This document shows positions 1-5,726 of a stretch of 37,508 bases of DNA, piece after piece (the first letter of the stretch is position 1; each line of letters starts with the position of its first letter). The stretch is from JAGNZR01 sp051652785 (GTDB lineage Bacteria; Fusobacteriota; Fusobacteriia; Fusobacteriales; Fusobacteriaceae), in NCBI GenBank assembly GCA_051652785.1, contig JBOFUX010000009.1:1-37508 (forward strand), given 5' to 3'. The notes under the pieces were generated by a model. That model saw nothing but the letters and a program-made list of their open reading frames with translations. It did not search any database and was not told where the DNA came from. The translations under genes and the position numbers were made by a program.

Positions 1-1119
1 AAAAGTATTTAAAGAGTATTTAAAAGAATTGATATTTTTAATATTATATTCTTTTATCAAAATATCAAAAGTTTTAGTTGTTAGAAAAAAATTATTTAAA
101 ATTAAATCAATTTTAATTTTTATAATTAATTTAATCAAAGTTGTCTTAAAGTTTAAATAAATTAAATTATCTAATTTAGATTTAGAGAGAGAAAAAGATA
201 CTTCCAGAACTTTAATAATTTCATTGGAAGGTAACTTAATATTTCCTTTAATACAAAATATTAAATTGGATATATTTATATTAATTGTATCAGAAATAAG
301 AGATAAATCATTAGAAATAAGCTCACCCTCTCTAAGGAGAGAAAGTAAAAGTTCATAAAAAAATAGTGGATTATTTATAAAAAAATTAGGTTTTAATATT
401 TTTTCAAAATCACTAAAAGAATTAGAATAATAAAATTTTTTTATAATTTTATTATAAGGATTTATAGAAAGTTTTTTAATAAAATTATAGTTTAAATGAA
501 TGATAATAATTTCAGCTGTAGGCGAATATAAATTACAATTTTGAAGAATTGAATTTGCAGAAGTAATTAAAACTTCTTCTTGATTAAGTAAAATTTTATT
601 ATTGTGAAAATTATAAAAAATTTTTCCCTTTAAAAGAATACGAATAGCAATTCCTGAAGAATATGAATAAGGGAGAGTTAAAATATCACGAGAGTTTTGA
701 GTGATATAGATTACTTTAAAAAACTGATTTGAAAAAATAGTTTTATGATAATTTTTGTTATTTTTTAAATGATAATTGCAAAGATGAAAAATATTTTCTT
801 TAGATGCTAAAATCCAGTTTTGAATTTCAATCTCTATATTAAATTCTTTTAAAATAAAATTAAATTTAGAAAATTGATTAATTTCATAAATATCAATAAT
901 TTTTTCACAAAATAAGTAAATAGAGTCAACTTTATTGAGAGTAAAGGGAGAGTAATTTTTATTATTAAGGTAACATTCAATAATTTTAAGTAGATAAGTA
1001 TTGGAAATATAAAGTCCATTATGAAGTGAAATAAATGTAATTAACTGTTGGATAAGCTCAAAACGAACTAATAAATTTTTATCTTTTTTCATTAAAGAAT
1101 ATAAATAAATATCTAACAT
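1..1119 (-). CDS. AraC-family transcriptional regulator (partial, runs off window)
   Basis: An uninterrupted frame of 373 codons runs from an ATG at 1119, preceded by a purine-rich GAGGATGGAG ribosome site, to the window edge, so the C-terminus is missing. The N-terminal two thirds has no clear hallmark. Residues around 200-260 are cupin-like in pattern. The last ~75 visible residues look like the start of an AraC-type double helix-turn-helix: LEVSFSLSKSKLDNLIYLNF, then KIKIDLILNNFFLTT and IKEYNIKNINSFKYSLN, matching the two recognition-helix blocks of the family. It lies 19 bp downstream of a second AraC-like gene with similar layout, and both are divergent to a pilus-like operon, so control of that operon is a reasonable guess. 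It is highly diverged, and the family call rests mainly on the C-terminal helices. Confidence 0.6.
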   Translation of the reverse strand, partial: MLDIYLYSLMKKDKNLLVRFELIQQLITFISLHNGLYISNTYLLKIIECYLNNKNYSPFTLNKVDSIYLFCEKIIDIYEINQFSKFNFILKEFNIEIEIQNWILASKENIFHLCNYHLKNNKNYHKTIFSNQFFKVIYITQNSRDILTLPYSYSSGIAIRILLKGKIFYNFHNNKILLNQEEVLITSANSILQNCNLYSPTAEIIIIHLNYNFIKKLSINPYNKIIKKFYYSNSFSDFEKILKPNFFINNPLFFYELLLSLLREGELISNDLSLISDTININISNLIFCIKGNIKLPSNEIIKVLEVSFSLSKSKLDNLIYLNFKTTLIKLIIKIKIDLILNNFFLTTKTFDILIKEYNIKNINSFKYSLNTF

Positions 1120-1138
1120 AATACTCCATCCTCTTTAT

Positions 1139-1774
1139 TTATTTTAAATTTTGTTTTTTAAAGACAAGTGGTGACATTCCAATAACCTTATTAAATTTTT
1201 TATAAAAAGTTGCCTCAGTATATCCTATTTGATAGCTAATTTCATCAATTGTTTGTTTGCTTGAAAGAAGAAGAAAACAAGCATGATTGATTTTTAAATT
1301 TTGTATAATTTTAGTGGGGGTTAAATTAAAAGATTTATTAAATAATTGATAAAGTTTAGACACTGAAACTTTAAAAGTCTCAAGAAGTATTAAATTAATT
1401 TCTGAATCAGTTAAATGAATATTTATAGAAATAGTTTTTAAAATATTACTTTTTAAATTGATCATATTTTTATCTGAAATTTCAAGATATGGATTTAAAA
1501 TTAGATTCAAAAGATAGATTCCTAAAATATGTAAATTAAAATAATTTTTTGACGTTATAGGGTTTTTATTCAATATAAATTCTAAAATTTTTTTATTAAA
1601 AGAAAAATTAAATTTTTTATATAGAAAACTAGGAATAGTAACTTTAATATCAGCAATGAAAGTAGGTTTAATAATAAAAATTAATTCAGAATAGGTAGGT
1701 GTTAAAATAAAATAATCTTCTAATATAAAATTTTTATCACAGATTAATAAATCCCCCTTAGAGCAAAAAATAGA
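1139..1774 (-). CDS. AraC-family regulator, C-terminal part (downstream exon of a split gene)
   Basis: The C-terminal ~85 residues are a clear AraC/XylS DNA-binding domain. There is a first HTH (LLETFKVSVSKLYQLFNKSF) and a second with the family signature: IDEISYQIGYTEATFYKKFN then the GMSPLVFKKQ ending. The first start codon in this piece would be a TTG at 1573 with no good ribosome site. The same frame stays open upstream to 1774 and encodes recognisable cupin-like sequence (SIFCSKGDLLICDKNFILED), so this is not a free-standing gene. It is the 3' part of the gene that begins at 3067, interrupted by an inserted element. Joining the upstream part after its SCN residues to SIFCSKGD here gives a continuous protein of about 400 residues. 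It is functional only if the insert is spliced out; otherwise the gene is broken. Confidence 0.72.
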   Translation of the reverse strand, partial: SIFCSKGDLLICDKNFILEDYFILTPTYSELIFIIKPTFIADIKVTIPSFLYKKFNFSFNKKILEFILNKNPITSKNYFNLHILGIYLLNLILNPYLEISDKNMINLKSNILKTISINIHLTDSEINLILLETFKVSVSKLYQLFNKSFNLTPTKIIQNLKINHACFLLLSSKQTIDEISYQIGYTEATFYKKFNKVIGMSPLVFKKQNLK

Positions 1775-2498
1775 TTATAGCAATAGGTAAAACCTTGAAG
1801 TTATCTCCGCCTTTTCCCCTGCTCCACACCGGACGTGAGACTTTCACCTCATACGGCGTTCCCTCAATAATTTTTTTAGAATTATTGACTTGAGGCTATC
1901 CCTCCACCACTTATTATCATGGGTTCATAGGTACTGTGCCTCTTCTCTCACAAGATTAAAAAAATTTCGTTAAATTTTAACTTATATTTACCAGCAAACT
2001 CTAACAAAGTTTAACGCTGTATCTTGTTTTCCACGTTCCATATTTTCTATCATTAAACTACTTAGGTCGTTACTATAAGCCTGTAAGCATGATACTGCCT
2101 TTAACAGTATAGCGAGTTTCATAATAAAAAGTTTTACTAATCGCCACTTACCTCGCAACATTTCTATTACATAAAATTAAAGACCTGTACACTCGCAACT
2201 TCGTCGGCACATTGTGCATTCTAACCATATAATTTGACTCCCTGTCTATCATTATCTCGACCACCTCTGGTTCGCATTTCCTCAGCTTATTCTGTTAGGG
2301 ATAACTCTCAACCAACTTCACCGAGCTTTATACATTTTAGTAATCTAATATACATTACATATATTGAATTTGTTAGCACCAAATGCATATCGGAGTATTA
2401 GAGGAAGCATTTCAAGACGTTACTCTATCATTCTACTTCTCGAAAATATAGTTCTCTATTAATTTGCCTAATAATTAAATTAAGCTTTCTTTAATATG
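1775..2498 (-). mobile_element. ORF-less group II intron (or intron relic) inside an AraC-type gene
   Basis: The stretch separates two halves of one AraC-like gene and has a composition unlike its neighbours (visibly more G and C, no open frame). Near its 3' end on the minus strand is a 34-nt element with group II domain V layout: a lower stem beginning with the triad CGC, a two-nucleotide bulge, and an upper stem capped by GAAA (1826-1859). Just 5' of it is a 9-bp hairpin (1864-1888) where domain IV normally carries the maturase gene. Just 3' of it lies a domain VI-like region ending TTTTACCTAT. No reverse transcriptase or remnant is visible, so splicing would need a protein supplied in trans. 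Boundaries are estimated from where the host reading frame stops making sense. The expected 5' GUGYG was not found, so the 5' end may be degenerate. Confidence 0.6.
1826..1859 (-). ncRNA. Group II intron domain V
   Basis: Read on the minus strand, the 34 nt fold as a canonical domain V. The 5' arm ACGCCGTA pairs with TCCGGTGT with one T-C mismatch, followed by the usual TG/CG bulge region. A GAGG/TCTC upper stem is closed by a GAAA tetraloop. The catalytic triad position reads CGC, seen in some bacterial intron classes, rather than the commoner AGC. Length and loop are exactly those of active introns, which argues against chance. Confidence 0.75.
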
Positions 2499-3067
2499 TT
2501 ACAACTTTTAATTGTAAAACGTGTCGCACTTTTATATTTTATAGCTCCATCTAAGATAAATCTAAATGAAAATGAGTCGTTAAGAAAAAAGCTACTTTGA
2601 GTAAAATTATTATCAGGGTTAGATATAAAATAAAATTCAAAGTATTTGTCAGAGAAAGAGTAAAATTTTTCAGTTAACAAAACATAAAGAGAATTTAAAT
2701 AAATATGGAAAAGAATATCTAAATTTTTAGTGAGTGTATCTACAATTAAATTTGAAAATTTACTATTTTTTAAAAATAAAAAAAATTTTTTTTGAAAGTT
2801 ACTATGGTCCAGTATCTTTGCAGTATTAAAGAAAAAAATAGTTGCATAAAAAATCTCTTTTTGTATAGAAGACCTTTCCCATAGATATTTAGATTCTTCT
2901 TCAAAATTATCAAAATTATTAAGGTAAGTGAAAATTATTGAAATCTCTTTTTCTGTAATAATAAAATTTTTATTAATAATATTAATGCAAAGAAAAGTGT
3001 AAATATTATTAATGCACCGAGCGTCTTTATTAGAATTTAAATTAAAAATGGTATTGATGCTATTCAT
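2480..3067 (-). CDS. AraC-family regulator, N-terminal part (upstream exon of a split gene)
   Basis: A 195-codon frame starts at an ATG at 3067 with a strong GGAGG ribosome site (3071-3078 on the minus strand). By itself it has no recognisable domain. The final ~25 residues before the break (FRFILDGAIKYKSATRFTIK) read like the beta-strand region of an AraC sensor domain and continue logically into the cupin and HTH part at 1774. After SCNILKKA the frame hits TAA and repeated stops inside the inserted element. The true exon end is probably near 2498, so the last few residues of this frame are likely intron-encoded. The gene is divergent to the pilus-like operon at 3399, with about 330 bp of shared promoter region between them, so it is the best candidate for that operon's regulator. 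Confidence 0.6.
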   Translation of the reverse strand: MNSINTIFNLNSNKDARCINNIYTFLCINIINKNFIITEKEISIIFTYLNNFDNFEEESKYLWERSSIQKEIFYATIFFFNTAKILDHSNFQKKFFLFLKNSKFSNLIVDTLTKNLDILFHIYLNSLYVLLTEKFYSFSDKYFEFYFISNPDNNFTQSSFFLNDSFSFRFILDGAIKYKSATRFTIKSCNILKKA

Positions 3068-3210
3068 AGAATCCTCCTTTTATATAAAATTTATTTTAAG
3101 TGAAAAACCATATTTATTATAATAGAATATCATTTTTTTTTATGTAGTAGGTATTTTTATTAAATTAATAATTTTTTTTGATAATTATTGTATATTTTTA
3201 TTTAAAAATC

Positions 3211-3290
3211 AAAAAAATTAATAAAAAATCAAAAAAATGTTAAATAAAAAAAAAAAATAATAATAATGTAAAAAAAATAATAATATAAAT
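3211..3290. repeat. Four phased A-tracts, 20-bp period
   Basis: The motif AAAAAAAT begins at exactly 3211, 3231, 3251 and 3271, giving four A-tracts on a strict 20-bp (about two helical turns) spacing. The array ends about 35 bp upstream of the TATAAT at 3325. The first two units share a longer match (AAAAATCAAAAAAAT at 3204 and 3224). Such phasing produces intrinsic curvature, and 20-21 bp direct repeats are also a typical AraC-family operator spacing. The background is itself extremely A-rich, so sequence identity alone is weak; the exact periodicity is the signal. The rest of the 3068-3398 gap is A/T-rich with no other gene. Confidence 0.55.
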
Positions 3291-3301
3291 AATTGCAGAT
3301 A

Positions 3302-3330
3302 TAAATTAAATATTAAAACTCTGTTATAAT
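3302..3330 (+). promoter_or_regulatory. Putative promoter of the chaperone-usher-like operon
   Basis: A perfect -10 box TATAAT lies at 3325-3330. The position 17 bp upstream (3302-3307) reads TAAATT, a poor -35. A good -10 without a -35 fits a promoter that needs an activator, and a divergent AraC-type gene and phased A-tracts lie immediately upstream. The predicted leader to the ATG at 3399 would be about 60 nt. Confidence 0.45.
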
Positions 3331-3398
3331 ACATAATTAAACATTAATAAAAATGAAAATCGTTATTTATTATAAATATCTTAATGGGGGATAAAGCT

Positions 3399-4106
3399 AT
3401 GTTAAAAAAAATAGTAAATAACAGTATATATTTAGGATTATTTTTTATTCTAACTGCAAATATTAATTCAATGTCAATAGGACCAATATATTTTAATCAA
3501 CGTATAGATGGTAATGGAGGCTATCAAGAGTATGAGATAGATAATGACTCATTCGCCGCTAAACGATATAAAATTCAGGTAACACCTAATACTGAAAATA
3601 AAAAACAAAAAGAAGAAATGCAAAAATGGGCTGAGGTTTATCCCAAAGTACTGACAATTCCACCAAAAAGTATAGGAAAAATCAAAGTGTTAATAAGATC
3701 ACCTCCTGATGCAAAAGAAGGAGAATACAGTTTTGTTTTAACTCCAATACCGATAACAATACCAACTTTAGAAAAACAAAATGAAGATTCTAAATTAGCA
3801 AAAATAAGAACAGAAAAACCATTACAATTTTCTATGGTAATAAATGGTTATGTTGGAAATTTAGGTAGCATAGATAAAGAGGTGAAAATTGAAAAGTTAA
3901 AAAGTAGTGACAGCTTAAAATTTAAAATAACTAACAATCTGAAAAGAGAGGTTGCACTTGACATACTAATTATGGATAATAAAACAAGATATAGAGATTT
4001 ATTAAGAGTAAAATCTGGAGAAATAATCGAAAAAAAGTATGAAAATGGAAAAAAAGTAGAGATAAAAGAAGCGGGAACTGGAATAGAAATAAAAACACTT
4101 TATTAA
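3399..4106 (+). CDS. Periplasmic pilus chaperone-like protein (first of two)
   Basis: The 235-residue exported protein starts at the ATG at 3399, which sits 7 nt after GGGGGA; the in-frame ATG at 3384 lies before that site and is less likely. A signal peptide (MLKKIVNNSIYLGLFFILTA) precedes a mature N-terminus with PIYFNQRIDGNGGYQEYEI. Then come NDS..AAKRYKIQV, WAEVYPKVLTIPPKSIGKIK and RSPPDAKEGEYSFVL. This order (an early Arg, an N/D-S turn, a Pro-rich G-strand region, then GEYxxxL) is the first-domain pattern of alternative CS1/CooB-type pilus chaperones. A second beta-rich half follows (NGYVGNLGS, then ITNNLKREVALDI). It shares the QRIDGxGG block with the second chaperone at 4973. It would hold pilin subunits in the periplasm. 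Identification is by motif pattern and operon context, not close identity. Confidence 0.7.
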   Translation: MLKKIVNNSIYLGLFFILTANINSMSIGPIYFNQRIDGNGGYQEYEIDNDSFAAKRYKIQVTPNTENKKQKEEMQKWAEVYPKVLTIPPKSIGKIKVLIRSPPDAKEGEYSFVLTPIPITIPTLEKQNEDSKLAKIRTEKPLQFSMVINGYVGNLGSIDKEVKIEKLKSSDSLKFKITNNLKREVALDILIMDNKTRYRDLLRVKSGEIIEKKYENGKKVEIKEAGTGIEIKTLY

Positions 4107-4148
4107 ATTTTAAATATATCAAGAGTGATATTCAGGAGGGTTAAAATA

Positions 4149-4883
4149 GTGAAAAAAGTATTATTTGGTTTATTAGGTCTATCAATAATGTCAATGGGAG
4201 CTATAGATTTAGAAACCAAAGGAGACAATATATTCTACAACGAGAAAGAGGGACAAGTTAAAATTACAGGAACAGTAAAATCATCAGAGCTTCCAGATGT
4301 TAAGTATGTAATATATACTTCATCAGATGGAGGGATTACAATGGGAGAAAATTTAAACTTGCCAGATTTTGTATTAAAGAAAAATACAGAAACAACTGGA
4401 TTTAAAGAAATTCCTATAGAAAAAGTATATGTAAAGAGAGTAATAGGGGGACAAAAAGTAGACCTTGCAGTAACAGATAAGGTTTCGTTCAAATTAACTT
4501 TGGATCCAAGTTATACAGCTCTATCTGATAATAACACTTGGAAGAAAAAAGGGGAATCAAGTATAGTAAGTGTTACATCTCTCTTAACAAAAGCAACACT
4601 AGAAGGGGTTGTAAAGGTGGCTGAAACTATAGCTGGTGCAAACTTAACTATAAATGATTACGGAAATATAGTGGCAAATGGCTCACAGGTATTTAGACCA
4701 GGACAAGCATTAGCATTTGAACATACTGAAAACGGAGTATTAATGGTGAAAGAGAAAGCATTGAACAATGGAGACAGCTTAGGGGATACTATAACAGATG
4801 GCAGTAATATAGATAGAATACTTTTAGGATTTGCAAGTGGAGCAACAATATCAAATGCGAAAATAGGAGTTAAAATTAATTAA
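4149..4883 (+). CDS. Putative major pilin / structural subunit
   Basis: The start is assigned to the GTG at 4149 because CAGGAGGG lies 8 nt upstream. The 244-residue product begins with a clean signal peptide (MKKVLFGLLGLSIMSMGA) followed by a mature IDLETKGDNIFYN. The mature part is Gly/Thr/Val-rich, predicted all-beta, with no cysteines and no membrane segment, and ends in alternating strands (ATISNAKIGVKIN). Position between two chaperone genes and before the usher is where CS1/CFA-type operons place the major subunit. A strong hairpin follows the gene at 4921, as expected if this product must exceed the assembly proteins. I do not recognise a specific family, so the pilin call is inferred from context, size and secretion signal. 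Alternatively it is a minor subunit. Confidence 0.55.
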   Translation: MKKVLFGLLGLSIMSMGAIDLETKGDNIFYNEKEGQVKITGTVKSSELPDVKYVIYTSSDGGITMGENLNLPDFVLKKNTETTGFKEIPIEKVYVKRVIGGQKVDLAVTDKVSFKLTLDPSYTALSDNNTWKKKGESSIVSVTSLLTKATLEGVVKVAETIAGANLTINDYGNIVANGSQVFRPGQALAFEHTENGVLMVKEKALNNGDSLGDTITDGSNIDRILLGFASGATISNAKIGVKIN

Positions 4884-4920
4884 TACTAAATTTTATTTAA
4901 ATATGATTAAGAGATAAGCA

Positions 4921-4956
4921 AAAGACAGGGGATAAAATAAATTATCCTCTGTCTTT
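4921..4956 (+). terminator. Intra-operon hairpin after the pilin gene
   Basis: Two 15-nt arms (4921-4935 and 4942-4956) pair with a single G-U wobble around a 6-nt AATAAA loop: AAAGACAGGGGATAA with TTATCCTCTGTCTTT. The hairpin is followed by ATCTAAGGAG, the ribosome site of the next gene, and has only a short T run. It is better read as a partial terminator, RNA-stabilising or processing structure than a full stop. It would raise pilin mRNA over chaperone 2 and usher mRNA. Confidence 0.7.
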
Positions 4957-4972
4957 ATCTAAGGAGATTTCT

Positions 4973-5725
4973 ATGAAATTTAAAAGTTATTTTTTATATT
5001 TTATTTTTTATATTTTCTTTCTTTTAAACTTTTTTTCTTTTGCATATATTAATATTTATCCTCTTTCATTTGATCAGAGAATAGATGGTATGGGTGGAGT
5101 AAAAGATTTTGTCCTTACTAATATAACAAATAAAGTTATAAAATATCAAATAAGCGTCTTAGAAAATGATGGAAATAACGATATGACATCCTGGACAGAG
5201 ATTTATCCAAGAAGCATAACATTAAAACCTGGGGCGAAAGGAAAGATAAAAATGTATACTAGATCTTCAAGAGGAGCTGCTCAAGGAGAGTATTCAACTA
5301 TATTAAATATAAAAGAGTTAGAAGTTCCAAAAGAAATAAAAGAAAAAAAGAATACAGTAGAAGTTTTTACAAATTTAAAAATTAAACTTTATGGTTATGT
5401 TGGAAAATTAGATAGTTCTATTTATTTAAATAATATTAAAGTTTTTAAAGGAAAAAATATTAGTGATATTCAGCTAAATGGAGTTTTAAAAAATAATAGT
5501 TTAAGAAGAGTTCATTTAGAAATTATGCTATCTGACTCTAATGAAAAAAATAGTATACTAATTAGTGAAACTAAACTAAAAAAAAATGAAGAGGTAGATT
5601 TGTCTAATTTGAAAATTTTTAAAAATTCTAAAATTGAAGATAAAAATTATTCAAAATTAAAATACATATATATCTATGAAAAAGGGATAGGTAAATTCTT
5701 AAAAAAAGAAAAAATAGGGTGCTAA
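4973..5725 (+). CDS. Periplasmic pilus chaperone-like protein (second)
   Basis: The 250-residue exported protein has a very hydrophobic, Phe-rich signal region (residues ~6-24). The mature part opens with IYPLSFDQRIDGMGGVKDFV, closely echoing the first chaperone's FNQRIDGNGGYQEY. It continues with TNITNKVIKYQISV, WTEIYPRSITLKPGAKGKIK and SSRGAAQGEYSTIL, again the chaperone first-domain pattern. The second half has KLYGYVGKLDSSIYL and GVLKNNSLRRVHLEIML. The ATG at 4973 has AAGGAG nine bases upstream. Two related but clearly different chaperones in one operon suggests that each serves a different subunit, for example the pilin and the tip protein; that division is inference. Only 1 nt separates its stop from the usher start. 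Confidence 0.7.
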   Translation: MKFKSYFLYFIFYIFFLLNFFSFAYINIYPLSFDQRIDGMGGVKDFVLTNITNKVIKYQISVLENDGNNDMTSWTEIYPRSITLKPGAKGKIKMYTRSSRGAAQGEYSTILNIKELEVPKEIKEKKNTVEVFTNLKIKLYGYVGKLDSSIYLNNIKVFKGKNISDIQLNGVLKNNSLRRVHLEIMLSDSNEKNSILISETKLKKNEEVDLSNLKIFKNSKIEDKNYSKLKYIYIYEKGIGKFLKKEKIGC

Positions 5726-5726
5726 A

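Noticed and set aside
1139..1573. A free-standing 144-residue HTH protein
   Set aside because: Its only start is a TTG without a ribosome site, and the frame continues upstream with AraC-like sequence, so it is the 3' part of a split gene.
4235..4492. Antisense open frame inside the pilin gene (and similar antisense frames at 12052, 20013, 25922 and 36261)
   Set aside because: These have no ribosome sites, low-complexity translations and lie fully inside well-supported genes.
4149..4883. Pilin candidate as a type IV pilin
   Set aside because: It has a classical signal peptide and no Gly-Phe/Glu5 prepilin site, so it belongs to the chaperone-usher type, not type IV.
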